Shown here one piece after another: positions 46,182-58,337 of a stretch of 64,000 nucleotides of DNA. The notes below the pieces were generated by a model. That model did not search any database and was not told where the DNA came from. It saw only the letters and a list, made by a program, of their open reading frames with translations. The DNA is taken from positions 24,279,162-24,343,161 of the forward strand of contig OU342637.1 in the NCBI GenBank assembly GCA_910589415.1. The letters are read 5' to 3'. Numbering within the stretch: position 1 is the first letter of the stretch; each line of letters opens with the position of its first letter. The position numbers and the translations under genes were made by a program. This DNA comes from Malachius bipustulatus (lineage: Eukaryota; Arthropoda; Insecta; Coleoptera; Melyridae).

Positions 46182-47639
46182 AGAGTTTTTTTGGGCAAAT
46201 AAACGTTTATTGTTTATAAATTAGTAAATTATGAAGCGATTTGTTGGATCCGGATCTGTAGGAACGGTAGAGTATACCCTTCACTTTTGACATTTTAATT
46301 GCGCTCGGTTTGTTACTGGGCCACAATTCGATTTACTTCTTGTCTTATACAACACAAGCACTAGGCACGAGCCCACTTACAATGCGCTGTAATTAAGATT
46401 GAAATTAGTCTAATAATGTGAAAGTCAACGTACTTTACTGCGGCTTTTACGCCCAGTTCAAGAATTTATTCCATTCAAACTTATTCAAAGTCCACCACAC
46501 CGCCGGGCAGCAGCAGCACGAAATGATAAATTAGAATTGCAAATTTTACTATTATATTTATAACTTTTCCTAGGAACGCTTATCATTATAATGATATCGA
46601 AATATTTTATTCAAAAAAAAATAATAAATAAACACACACCAAACATTATGGTAAGGTGCGTTCTTTCAAAGCATCGCAATTATTAGAAACTCCAATCTTA
46701 AGAGAGAAAATTCGATTTTCACCAACGATTCGCTAACAAAATTTGAATCCCATAAATATTCATGCCCATAGAATAACCAGAATAATTGATTTATGATCGA
46801 TAAGATCACTCGACCGGCAACCACGAACGAGATATCCTTCAATAAGAAGTACCTAGTGATAATATGAGCGAAACGAGAGGTGAAGAAAAAATCACTTTAA
46901 AACGTAAATTTATAAAAAAATCAATTCACTTTCACTTTTTTGAGCATCAATTAGTCAAACAAGAAGAAGTACTTACTTTTCTTTTCATTTCCAAGTACCT
47001 ACCTACCTAGGCTATTAAACTAAGTACCTTATACACGCTTGTACCTAGGTACTACCTACAAACTTTCTTGCGTCAATTGTTCAATCGTTACTTTCCAACT
47101 ACAATTATTTTTCCTTGTTCATCATAGCGCCGGCACCGAAACTAAAAAACCTTCTTGAGAAATTGAGAAACTATCCAATTTCTGCGCAGTTGCGGCTTTG
47201 AACACCTTTAAATTTTTTCCCACGATTTTTTATAGGCGATATTAATGACATAAGCGTTCATTTGCCACAGATCGCAGCTCTTAGTTTTGAGGGGCCCAAA
47301 ATAGTTAGCAGAAAGGGACGTCCAGGGTCACTTATTCCTGAACATATCAGGGATTCCCGTCTCGTTCTCTCTTTCTTTATTAATTAAGGTTTTTTTTCAT
47401 TGCGCTTGACCCTTCTCTATACATTTACACACGTTTTAGGTCACTGTTTGCTTGTTGAGCGGGATCTACGGATTATGAACTCGTAGGCAGAAATCGATAT
47501 TCTAGGTACGGTCGCTGGAAAAGAGAGGTCGCTAGTAGTTTTAATCCGTTACTATTTTATAACAGCTTTTGTAAATAATGAAAGTGAAATCTTCTTTCGC
47601 TAATTACTTTAACGCCGATGGACCGTTACAGGCTGTGAT
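46182..47639. other. Gene-free stretch
   Basis: AT-rich, no gene recognised. TAGGTACCTACC-like words cluster around 46995-47055. Confidence 0.4.
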
Positions 47640-48144
47640 CTTTTTTTGTCCGTGTGTGGCTGTCCTGGGTGGTTGAGGTACCCATCAGGCGCGTCCCAGG
47701 TGGCGGATAGGGCACGGCCTTACAGTGATCAATACAGTAAGGTTAGCAGCGGTGATAGCAAAGCTCGTCGGATTTAGAACTCCAGCCTGGCAGCTCAAAA
47801 AGCCCTGCCGTGGACCACCTACCCCAACCTAGTTGTCGTGTCTTGACTAAAGGTCTACACAGGGGTCATAACGATGCCTGAAAACGTCCGAAAGACCGTT
47901 AAACTCTGTTGTCGTGGACATGTCTCGCGAAAAGAGAAATACGGCGGTCTTGGCTTTACCGCCTGGACCAAAAGGAAACAACCTTTAAAAAGCGAAATGC
48001 TACGGCGGGAACCCAGGCTAAAAGGATGCGTGGCTGAATAGTAGATCAGTTCCTAGTGGATTAACCTTCGAAAAAAAATGCCTTTCATACGTATGGAGCT
48101 CTGCGTATGGTATTTCTTTAATAGCTCCATTACTCGTGGATCAT

Positions 48145-48252
48145 ATGGACCAAGACACACCTAATTTAAAAAAGGAAGGAGATTCTGAAAAGAAAAACCC
48201 ACCCAAAAAACTCTCAGGAGCCGCTCCCATCAGGAAACTGAGAAAAGTGTAG
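48145..48252 (+). pseudogene. LINE ORF1-like remnant, 35 codons
   Basis: ATG start, then a Lys/Glu/Pro-rich stretch (MDQDTPNLKKEGDSEKK) ending at TAG 48250-48252. The frame-shifted continuation is also basic and Pro-rich. Assignment to ORF1 rests on position and composition. Confidence 0.4.
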
Positions 48253-48777
48253 AAACTACAAAACCAGGGGGAAACTGAAGAACCTAGAATGCTAGGGGTG
48301 AAGGTGAACCCCAGTGTAACAAAACCCGGGACCAGCAAGGAACCGGAACAACGTAAAAGAAGGAGAACCTGCACCAAGGTTCTCAGGAGTGCAACTTATA
48401 GGGAACTCTCTCATGGCTTCCTGCGCTGACCAGGCCACAGAGGACTGGCTGGTGCGGGTGGTCAGGGAAATGGAACCCTGGTCAGGAGCGAAACTCGGCA
48501 CCAAGGACTTACGAAACCTATAAGAGCACCAGTGTGGATACCAGGGACCAAAGAGGAACCAGAAAAAAATCCAAAAAAGACTGGGAATTCAAAACCAGAG
48601 ATTAAAAACCAGAAACGTGGATCCTAGTGGACAGAAAACCTGACACAAAAGGCCAACAACTAATTTTCCTCATGGGAGAAAATAGAGCAACTTCAATGCA
48701 AACCTTACCTAAACCTAACTGGGGTGCTGTTCAAGCGACTAGGTGGGTAAAGGGAAGAGGGAGCAGAGAAGATGTAA

Positions 48778-49026
48778 GTGAAAAAGCTGAGTAAGTACCG
48801 GCTGAGATGGGCAATTGGACTTCTAACAGGACACTGTCCACTAATGAAACACCTCTCAATAATAGGAGTGAAAAACAACCCAGATTGCAGGAGATGCGGG
48901 GAGGGGGAGGAAATCCCATACCACCTAATGTGTGAATGCCCAGCACTAGAGGGAACTAGACTTCTAGTATTTGGGACCGAAATGGCAGAACCAAAAGAAA
49001 TAGAACAAGCACCTATTGGATACTGA
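48778..49026 (+). pseudogene. LINE ORF2 C-terminal fragment with CCHC knuckle
   Basis: The translation reads RLRWAIGLLTGHCPLMKHL followed by a CRRC...H...C knuckle (CRRCGEGEEIPYHLMCECP). This matches the end of ORF2 in the LINE at 32.7-32.9 kb (GLYTGHCKVNHHL, CRLC) but from a different family. Confidence 0.8.
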
Positions 49027-49110
49027 AATACTTTCGGGAGATGGGACTGATGAGCTAATTATCCAAAGGGATACAGTGAGCTCCAGTCCCCGCTAAATAA
49101 ATTGATTGAA

Positions 49111-49590
49111 CGCTATCCCAATGAGTGTTAAATTTCGTCGTGGATCGTGTGCGCACAATCATGCCAATCCGTCCGGCTTCTCCTTTTTTGCCTTCTTTCC
49201 TCCATTGAACCATACCCAAAGGCAGGGGTACTGAGACAGTACCATTGTGCTTCAAGGTTTTGGAAAAACGTCACCAGAGTTTTCATCATCATCAGTGAAT
49301 AGCGCGAGAGAATTGCAGCAGTTCACCACCGTGATACCTCACCATTGATAGACGTAAGTTTTCCCCATCAGTTTCTCATAAAAGGAGCGTGACATAAGGA
49401 CCACCAAAATTTTTGAGCGTGTCTCTCTGGGGTACGTTACAAGATGTTATCCTCGGTACTATTAAGTAGCTTGTGCCCGAGAAATGTTAAATTACAAACA
49501 GCGGACACCACAAACCTTAATTTTTCATAACTTTAACTCTTTAAAGACCCCATAAAATATAAAAAAGACTTAAATACAAAAAAAATACAG
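49111..49590. other. Gene-free stretch
   Basis: No gene or clear repeat recognised between the LINE derivative and the 3' end of the next CPAP3 gene. Confidence 0.4.
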
Positions 49591-49596
49591 TTTATT
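49591..49596 (-). terminator. Poly(A) signal of the obstructor-A-like paralogue
   Basis: AATAAA on the minus strand, about 80 bases past the TAA stop at 49675-49677. Confidence 0.65.
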
Positions 49597-49674
49597 CACA
49601 GAAAAAGCATGACTACAAAATATCAAAAAGTAATAATATAATAATAACTATCACATTTTCATCCGTCCCGGCAA

Positions 49675-52600
49675 TTAGTCATTTTTCTCAAGTTCTTTGT
49701 AATAGTTCTCACTGCAAGAAAAAAAAACATGAGCCACCATAAAACGAGTCAAACCTCAATCAAAACGTCCATCAAAACACTCACCATCCAGGCACATTCT
49801 CAGGTTCGTCACATTTGAAACTCTCCTCGTTATAAACGGACCCGTAAGAACAGGCGCCTTTCTGCGGCATGATCCCGTTCCTGCAGATATAAAACTTCTG
49901 GCAATCGTCCGGATGCGCGTAGGTCGGATGAGGGAGAGTCCTGCCATCGGGACCGATTAAATCGCCATCCGGGCAGACGAATCCATCATCCAGGGCACCT
50001 AAAAACTCATAAATTGATTACCTGATCTCGCAACAAAGCAAAAGAGACATACCCCGGTTGAGGGAGTTGCAATCCTTCCTGTTGCTCTCCTTGGGCCAGA
50101 CGCAGGTGCTGGGGACGTCGTCGTAGACCAGTCCCGGGGGACAGGACTGCTCGTTGGGTTGGCCGTCCACGCAGTTGTGGAACTTGTCGCAGACGGTGGG
50201 GTCCGGGTGCCGGTAGTATCCGTTCGCTCGGGGACATCCCGGGCTCGGTTTCGGCTCTTCTGCAAATGTTCAAAAAGAGATGAAATATCGGGACAGGTGT
50301 TTTTGGGAGTCACTTACGCAGGGCCGTTCTATCGCCGCAGTCGACGCTGGCCGGGATCTCGCACCTTTCGAAGTTGGGGTCGGAGTCCTCGAAGACCAGA
50401 CCGTCCGGGCACAGCTTCTCCTCGTACGATCCTTTGGAGCACTTGTAGTACAAGTCGCATTGATCGGGATCCGGGAAGAAGCCGGTGCCTTGGGGACATT
50501 GCACTTGGGCCGAAGCTCCTGTCGGATAAAAAATTTGTTGATAATTTGACGTGGCTCTTGTCATCGAAATGTTGACGGAAAAAGTTCTGAAGCAAATTTT
50601 ACAAGATTTAGGGTGAAGGTGAGGGTAGAGGGAAGTTTTAGTCAAATATTTGTGGGTTTTTCTGATTCCAGGTGAAGGAATTCGGTGTAATTAGGAGATT
50701 GATCGAGGTAGAAGGGGAAGATTTATTTAAGACTTTATTTGGGGTTCTTCAAAGACAAAAAGACATTGTTTGGTCGACGGGGGAAATAAATGGACGGTTC
50801 GTAGAACTTTTTTGGGTGTCTTTGGAGACAAGAGGACATTTTTGGAAGACTGTAAAAAGTGATGGATGATTCGGGAACGCTTAGGAGGAGAGAAGGATCA
50901 AACTGGTGCGTAGAAGTTGGTTGATGAGGGATTTGGGAGTGATTTGGGGTTCTTCTAGGAAAAGAATACATCGCTTAGACGGCTGGAGAAACTGATGGAC
51001 GATACGAGGATGTTTTTCAGGCGGAAGGATGACAGTAGTCCCTGACCAAAGACCAGGAGACTGCTGGTAAGGCACTTAGAACGTTTTTGGGTGTCTTTGA
51101 AGACAAGAGGGAATGGAAGACTTGAAAAAGTGATGGAAAATTTTGACGATTAATGGAGTTTGCTCTTATGGACGCGGTTATTTTATTGAAGCGCTCATCA
51201 AGCAAACCGTCGAGGCGACGAGTTGTCGGGTCCGTTGCATGGTCCGACTCATCGCAGATTTCTTGGAATCGTATGAGAAAACGTGACAATTTAAAGCGGT
51301 GACTCATTGCCTAAGGAAGAGTCTTCAGTCTTGAAATATAAATGAAGCGGTGTACCAAATAAATAAATACGTACTGGAAATGAAATAATGTGTTTAAATT
51401 AATTACACAAATAAATACTACGACGAGACTGCACTGTCTTTTTACAAAACGGTTGCGTAACAATAACCGGGCGACATTTATGCTTTATTCTTATTCCATG
51501 CGCAGTCTTCTCTTATGGTAAACACGAGATTGATTGCCCCATTAATAAAGGTGCATGAGACTGGTTATGCATTTCTTCTCGCGGAGAAATTCTGCGCTGG
51601 GCGGCTGAGAGACCTCACGCATTTTAATCAAGATTGTTAACTTTATGACATGATTGACGATGAGTTTTCAGTTTTATAAACGGATCAGTTTGCTTTTTTT
51701 CTAAAAAAATTGGAGTGAATGGAAGTGCTTTCACTGCATACGTCTATTAAGAAAAAATCTTATAGGTAAATAGATTTCTCTTCCACGATTTTTCTTCTTT
51801 TTTCTTTTTTTAAATCAGCACACTTTGATTTCATAAATAAAATCGAATCATTTATGAATCCTTGCAAGATGGAGATGGTACCTTTTGTCTTTATTACTTT
51901 TAGACCAGATTTATGCCAATAAATGAAAAGATGGAGCCAAAAGACTTCTTGAAACCAAATTTCAAAGAAATCGGGTCGAAAATAACCATTTTATGGGGCT
52001 TTATGTTTTTCTCTATTATTTACAGCTCTGATGATGATTTTTGTAAGTGTAGAAACACGTTTGGACCATTACAACGTCACATTTTCTTATCCAGTTCTTA
52101 AAAAACAATCCTTTTGTCAAAATTTCGTTCTTTTATAATAATAAATCAATTTTTTGTAAAAATTTTGCAAAAAAATTCCCGGATTTGCTTGAAAATTTGC
52201 CCTTTTGGTAAATCGACCACGGGGATTTCAAAAATGTTATCGGATATTTTCCAAGTCTCCCAGTTTCCGAGATGGAGATGGTAACTTTTGTCTCATTACT
52301 TTTAGACCAGATTTATATTAAAAAATGAAAAGAACAAGCCAAAATACTTCTTGAAACCAAATTTCAAACAAATCGGTTAAAAAATAACCATTTTATGGGG
52401 CTTTATGTTTTTTTCTATTATTTACAGCTCTGATGATGATTTTTGTGAGGGAAGAAACACGTATAGACCCTTACAACGTCTCACTTTCTTAATCAGTTCT
52501 AAAAAAACAATCTACTTATCAAAATTTCCTCCTTTTATGATTAAAAATCATTTTTTTGTAATAATTTTGCAAAAAAATTTCCCGGATTTGCCTGAAAATT

Positions 52601-53522
52601 TGCTTTTTTGGTAAATCGACCACGGGGATTCCAAAAATGTTATCGGATGTTTTCTAAGTCTTACAGATTCCGAGATAGAAAATAACTATTTTATGGGGCT
52701 TTACGTCTTTCTCTGTAATTGGAATTATTCTGTTGGGCAAATAAATTGTTGTTATTATTATTATTATTCTCTATTATTTACAGTTCTGATGATGATTTTT
52801 GTGAGTGTAGAAACGTAGAAACACATTTAGACCCTTCCAACGTCACATTTTCTTATCCAGTTTTTAAAAAACAAACGTTTTGTTCAAATTTCCTTCTTTT
52901 ATAATAATAGATCAATTTTTTGTAGAAACTTTTGCGGAAAAAATTTGCGGATTCGCTCTATCGGTAAATCGATCGACAGTCAGGGTTTCGCCCGTATTCA
53001 CAAACGATAATTTCCTAAATAATTACGTAATCAATTATCCCCATCTCATTCTATTGCAAAAAAACGGGATATCTCCATCTCACTCATTTAAATAATTACG
53101 TAATTATTTAGGAAATTATCGTTTGTGAATACGGGCATTTGAAAAATAAAATCGGAAAAAGTGAATAATTCAAAATGATGAAATGAAATAAAAAAACCGT
53201 AACTTTTTCAGCGATCAGAAGAGCCAGAAATAGGTTCGCCACTCATCTTATTAATATTAATCATAAGAAAATGATAATTTGCAAGTAAATTAAGAACTTT
53301 TTGGCATAATTTTTCAGGAAGAAAAAGCACTAAAAAATAACTCGTCAATCTTACTCGAATAAATATCCCTAATAAGAAGGTTCCCTGATAAAAAAAATGA
53401 AAGGTACTTAAAGGCGATTAAAATAAAATCACGAAAAACCGCTTAATTAAAATAATAAAATCGATTACATAAAACTCACCAATAATCGCAAGAGCGACGA
53501 TCACACTTGACAACAGCAGCAT
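49675..53522 (-). CDS. Obstructor-A-like cuticle protein (CPAP3), 233 aa, three chitin-binding domains
   Basis: Secreted chitin-binding protein, probably in cuticle or tracheal lining. Coding exons: 53480-53522, 50318-50518, 50053-50259, 49785-49998 and 49675-49711; the joined frame is 702 bases. The first three junctions are phase 1; the last splits the final Cys codon (TG|T). The signal peptide is MLLLSSVIVALAIIGASA. Three six-Cys CBM14 domains follow: VQCPQGTGFFPDP...SVDCGDR, GCPRANGYYRHPDP...RKDCN and FVCPDGDL...NVPGC. A short tail ENYYKELEKND ends it. Exon plan and the 214-base third-domain exon match obstructor-A at 58980. It is therefore a tandem paralogue (CPAP3-A2-like), though its first domain (LYYKCSKG) is more diverged. 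Confidence 0.88.
50519..51867. other. Start of intron 1 of the obstructor-A-like paralogue
   Basis: Non-coding. Between 50740 and 51140 the words GGGTGTCTTTGAAGACAAGAGG and TGGACGnTnCGnnGA recur in weakly repeated units; no clean period. Confidence 0.4.
51868..52975. repeat. Three diverged ~403-bp tandem copies in intron 1
   Basis: Copies start at 51868 and 52271 (GATGGAGATGGTA) and about 52674. Shared words are TTTTAGACCAGATTTATG, CCATTTTATGGGGCTTTATG, ACAGCTCTGATGATGATTTT and GGTAAATCGACCACGGGGAT. The third copy lacks part of the unit. The same family recurs at 54434-55090. Confidence 0.85.
52990..53136. mobile_element. 147-bp MITE with perfect 42-bp inverted arms
   Basis: Arms 52990-53031 and 53095-53136 are exact reverse complements, beginning GCCCGTATTCACAAACGATA. 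The 63-base loop is non-coding. Perfect arms suggest recent insertion or strong palindrome maintenance. It lies in intron 1 of the obstructor-A-like paralogue. Confidence 0.9.
53137..53479. other. End of intron 1 next to the signal-peptide exon
   Basis: AT-rich intron sequence with no feature recognised, ending at the donor G|GTGAGTTTTA (minus strand). Confidence 0.4.
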
Positions 53523-54433
53523 AGCGCCAGATCCGAGCAACAATCAAACGAGCTGCGAGCAACAACACCGACAACAAACAACTTTCCACAAACTTTACAA
53601 AATCAAACCGGCCCGAATTCTTACAAGGTACTTATGAACGCGAAGGCGGGCTGGGCTATTAATATAAAGGCAATCAACAGGTGTCGGTTTCCACATACAC
53701 ATATACGTTCAACAATAATTGAATACTAAAGACTGAAGACCAAGAGAGGTTATTACATTAGCAGCGTCATTAGCCTTTACCCTAAGGCGAAGAAGAACTA
53801 GGTATCTATCTACTATATCTGGATCTGCTGTCTTTATTAGAATGTAGAATTTTTAGAATTGCAGCAAGCAGGAGGAGCCTCTTCTTCGCGTCGTCGGTTT
53901 GGTTCTGGTACCTCTGGTTCTGCCGTTGGTGCCTGGTGCTGTTATAGGTGCTGGTGCTATTGCCGGTTCTGGTGATGGTGCTGGTGCTGATGGTGCTGGT
54001 GACTGTGTTTTGAAATCCCGCCGCTCTTCGGTGTTGATGACGGTGTTATCGAGAGGAGTGAGGAATGTCACGTTGATTTTTGTCTCATGACCGGTTCGTT
54101 TCGTTAAGTTGGTCGCTTTTATGATTTTTTTTTTCGTTATTTCGTTTCTCTTTCACGTACCGCGACGTCTGCTGCTGATGACCAGAAACCAGAAGCGGTC
54201 GGATTGAACTGTTAAACATTATGCATGCATAACTTTTATAGTTTATTAATAGATTTGAGTTACCTCTACCTCTTTGGTGATGGTATGATCATTCACCTGC
54301 ATTTTTTTCTATCTATATAGGTACCAACACCAACCGCAAAGAATGGCTAAAGACTGGATAAAGTATCTATTGTTTTTTTAGGATATCGAGGAATAGGAAT
54401 TATAATCAACTTTTCTCCTGGACTTACAGTTTT
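53523..54433. other. Upstream region of the obstructor-A-like paralogue with a GGTGCT low-complexity patch
   Basis: A TATATTAA sequence on the minus strand near 53660 could be its TATA element. 53895-54010 is a GGTGCTGGTG-type low-complexity stretch; the minus frame gives an Ala/Pro/Ser-rich ORF that I do not accept as a gene. Confidence 0.4.
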
Positions 54434-55090
54434 TGAGATAAAGACAATAAACTTTGGTCTTGTTACTTACTTTTAGACCAGATTCATGTGCATAAATAGA
54501 AAGAGCAAGTCAAAACACGTCCTGGAACCAAATTTCAGGAAAATCGGATTAAAAATAAGCTTTCCGTGAAGCTTTAACGAATTTTCAATTTTTATGAAAT
54601 TGTAGCTCTGATGATGGTCGTTTTCCGTGTGGAAACATGTTTAGTCACCCGTACCCTTATATTTTCCTAATCAGCGCTCAAAAATGTATTGATTTATCCC
54701 AGATTAGGTTAATTCTAAGAGATTTATTGTTTTTTCATCAAAAATCTCGATTGACAAAAACAGCGACAAAAAAATTCCTACAAATTTTTCTGGAAATTTT
54801 TTCTTTTCTATAAACATCCCATGGGGTTTTGATAATTAAAATCGAATTTTCTTTGATGCTTATGGTTTTCGAGATAAAGACCGTAACTTTGGCCGTGTTA
54901 CTTTTAGACCAGATTTATGTATATAAATAGAAAGAGCAAGTCAAAACACGTCCTGGAGCCAAATTTCAGGAAAATCGGACCATAAATAAGCGTTCCATAG
55001 CTTTAACGATTTTTCCATTTTTGTTTTTTAATTGTAGCTCCGATGGTGGTTTTCCAGCGTAGAAACATGTTTCGAACCTTATACCCTGTA
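54434..55090. repeat. Two more copies of the ~400-bp repeat, upstream of the gene
   Basis: GAGATAAAGACnnTAA recurs at 54434 and about 54872 (438 apart). It is followed by TTTTAGACCAGATT and AGCAAGTCAAAACACGTCC, the latter related to the intron copies at 51868-52975. Confidence 0.8.
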
Positions 55091-55284
55091 TTTTAATTAC
55101 TAGTTTTATTTCATCAGTTCTTTGATTGTATTTCAATAGAAGAAAGACAAAAGAAATGTGTTACTGATTATTTTAGTGTTTCCGTGACGGTAAATTCAAA
55201 CTCTAATGTTTTATTACTTTGTTACAGAAATGTTATTATTTTACACCTATACACTCTAATCTGATTATTTATTCACATTTTAAG

Positions 55285-55583
55285 TTTCATACTATAATTT
55301 ATTTGAACGCAAAGTACTAATATTTATTTATAAAAACTATTTCTATTGATCTAACTCCAAGACTGCCTCTCTTCAACATGCCGGTTGTTTATATGCATCG
55401 ATATAATTGTGCTCGAGCAGTTTTAGCTAAACGTCAAGAGGAATCTGGGCCGTTCCAGTCAATTTTTCCAATTTTTCAAAATAAAATATAGAGGGAGATT
55501 TAAAGTTATTTCATACTATGATTTATTTGAACACGAAGTACTAATATTTATTTATAAAAACAATTTCTATTGATCTAACTCCA
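55285..55583. repeat. Pair of 75-bp direct repeats
   Basis: 55285-55359 and 55509-55583 (TTTCATACTATnATTTATTT ... TTCTATTGATCTAACTCCA) match with few differences, 224 bases apart. Confidence 0.8.
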
Positions 55584-56365
55584 ATTATCGAGACTGGAAT
55601 TGGAGGAAAATATAAAAAATGACGATTTTTCTATTACATTTTGATGGTTAGATAAAATTAGAACGTTTCGTAGCAATAGGTAAAGCGTATTATTGATCAA
55701 TAGACAAATAAATAAATATTTACCTTAACATTTTTATCAAGCATGATGATCTTCTGAAATCGAATTTCATAATAAGCCAGAACATTCTTTCTCAACTATT
55801 GCAAAAAAAATCCGGTCAATTCATAATTCCTTAATGGAATCCTACGGCAGCCGCTGCATTAACATTTATTTACTAATAATGAGCAACCGTTTGATAAGAT
55901 CTGATCATGTAATTCATTAATTTACTAATTTGCATAATAAAAAATACACTTATTATTATTATTAAATCCCTTTAGTCGCAATAATAACTTTGCTTCTATT
56001 GCCCCAAAGAGAAGAGTCTCCTCTATTTGATTATTATTATTATAATAAGATTTTTGATGTCCAAATAAGAAATCAATTTCCCAAACAAAAACGAGGAGAA
56101 TATAGCTTGCTAAATGCACAAGAGTGTGAAGACCATTAAAAAAATAAAAAGAAGATCTATCGCAGATGCGCGCGCAGCTCAAGATATACCTATTTTATTA
56201 GGTTAAGTTACTTTTCTGAGCAATTTTTGATAAAATCAGGACGCAAAAGTAAGTAATAATGAAAATCTTATTTTCTTAGATAGGTGTAATAAATGTAGGT
56301 ACAATAACCATTATAAAAAAATTAACAGCCAATTATGGTGCCGGCAAATACACTCACGTAGGATA
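55584..56365. other. Gene-free stretch
   Basis: AT-rich, no gene recognised. Confidence 0.4.
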
Positions 56366-56419
56366 TAGGTATCTGTATTGCCTATATTGACTCTTAGTGT
56401 CGGTAATACAGGTACCCTA
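56366..56419. repeat. Short palindromic element, copy 4 of 5
   Basis: TAGGTATCTGTATTGCC on the left and TAGTGTCGGTAATACAGG then TACCCTA on the right. The left arm is more diverged than the right. Confidence 0.7.
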
Positions 56420-58277
56420 AACTCAAATGGTGCTGCTTCGAAAAAGCGCGGGTTTCAGTCGTTGTACTATCTTGGCAGCTTTTCAAAAAAGTTTCGTTTC
56501 AGTGATATTTACTTCCTGTTTGTCGGCTGCTGTGAACGCAGTCGAAAAACAAGTCTCTTGATCAAAATATTAGTTTTGATTAGATAATCTATTACATCTG
56601 TGAAATATCGATTTCAGCACAGACACGATTCTTAATCCGAGATTAAAAGGAAAGTTTTCCTGCGACCTAATGATAACATACATTCTAGAGCGACCTGGAT
56701 GGCACAGAGATCTATAAAGCGAGCTATTGTTTTCTTTACCGTATACCAGGTCGATAAACCATCATCTCCTAATTATCTTGAATAATGAAAGTCCAATCTC
56801 AGTTGAATAATTTTCTCGATCGATTAATTTCCTGGACGATCAGCAAGACCTGAACGAATTATCTTGAATAACGTCCTGAGAAGGTAATAGCGCCACTTCC
56901 TTCTGTAAATCTTGAACGATTACGTAAGCTTCCTTTTCATTTCAAACACAAATTTTTTTATTCTGGCTGCAATCGCCATCAATGATGCCAAAAGTGTAAC
57001 CTTCTAGGAACTGAAGCAAAAACAACTCTAGTTTCTGTTGACCTCTCTTGGACGAGATAAACCTTTTGGGGGTAATTAAGACTGTATTTTTCTGAAAGGT
57101 TCTAGAGTATTTTTATGATCCATGGAACCTGTTTGGAGTGGGTATTATTGACCTCCAAGAAAAGGGGTGCTATATTCCTTCTATTCAAGACCTTCGTAGA
57201 TTCTTTTGGAGGTGATTATTTCAAGTAAATTCCGTCGATCTCACCAAACTATCGTTGAAACTTCTAGAAATGGAAAATTGAGATCGACCAAACCTGTTTG
57301 TAACGAAGGTCCTGTTGACCTCGAAAGGGACTATAGGAAGCACTAGAACGGAAGGGGACAACAAAACCTCATTTTTAGGAACATCCTGTCAATCTCAGAA
57401 TGAGCCGCTATCATTTAAATTTCCAGAAATTGGAGAATAATTGGTCAGCTGTTCAAAAATCAACTGGTTGTATTTGCTTCAATTACTTGAAGGCCGCCAT
57501 ATGATAGAAGACTTTTTTAAATCGACCTCGGAATGGAGGTCTTGTTGGCCTTCAAAATGAGTTCTTTTCGTTCTAGAACGCATAGTCCTTTTAGGAGTCT
57601 TATTATTATTTTTTTGCCCTTGGGCGCCATTTTTTTTCCACAAAGGAGACGACCTCATCCCCTTGAAAGACATTCACATTTTTACACATTTGTCAGCGTA
57701 ACTTAGTGGAGAATTTAGAAGTGGCAATTAGAGAAAGGAAAAACACAAACTATACTTTGTAAAAATTTATTCTTAAATTATGTTTATTCGTTCTAAAATC
57801 AGTATACGTACGTAGGTACAAATACACGTCCAGAAAAATACTAGACACATAAACATGACAATGGAAAAGGCAAATAATAATTACAAAATAAATATCTAAA
57901 AAAATATGTCGAGAGGAAATTTTATAAAGGAAAACTTTAGTTGAATCTACATTGAATCAAACATACGTACAAGTACAAAATAACACAAAAATACATAAAT
58001 TTATCAAAAAAAGTCTTTACAAGTTTTTACACAATTTCAATACAGAACGTTCCTAAATATGCTTAAATGTTCACCAATCTGGTGAAGGTAATGGCTGCAA
58101 AAGTATCATTTGGGGACAAAATTATTAGTGAGAGCAAAAGAGAAAGATGGAAAAAAGAGAAAAAGGAAGAACGAAGAATAGAAGTGCGATCAGTCTAGTA
58201 GCGTTAGAGTGCAGAAGAATTACTAATAGGAGTACTAAGAGAGGTCATATTTCTTCATATGAGACAGTAGGAATAAG
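56420..58277. other. 1.9-kb gene-free stretch
   Basis: No gene recognised. 57020-57480 repeats variants of CTGTTGACCTC and TCTAGAAnTGGA in loose units near 115 bases, a possible old tandem repeat. TTTATT (AATAAA on minus) at 57766 and 57783 could end a long 3' UTR of the obstructor-A gene; not certain. Confidence 0.35.
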
Positions 58278-58337
58278 TAGGATACCTTTATTACCGACAC
58301 TAACAAGCGTCATTGACGGTAATGCAAGAGTTCCCTA
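58278..58337. repeat. Short palindromic element, copy 5 of 5
   Basis: TAGGATACCTTTATTACCGA on the left; the right arm (TGACGGTAATGCAAGAGTTC, then CCTA) is diverged but clearly inverted. Confidence 0.7.

Larger units (their letters stand above)
47640..49110 (+). mobile_element. Internally deleted LINE derivative
   Basis: A GC-richer block (47640-48120) resembles a LINE 5' leader. A short ORF1-like start follows at 48145, and at 48778 the sequence passes directly into the end of a LINE ORF2. The kilobases expected between them are missing. The block ends near TAAATAAATTGATTGA around 49095-49110. No target duplication was found, so the limits are approximate. Confidence 0.55.

Noticed and set aside
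53853..54071. Minus-strand Ala/Pro/Ser-rich ORF
   Set aside because: Low-complexity GGTGCT repeat, no signal, no splice context, no conserved motif.
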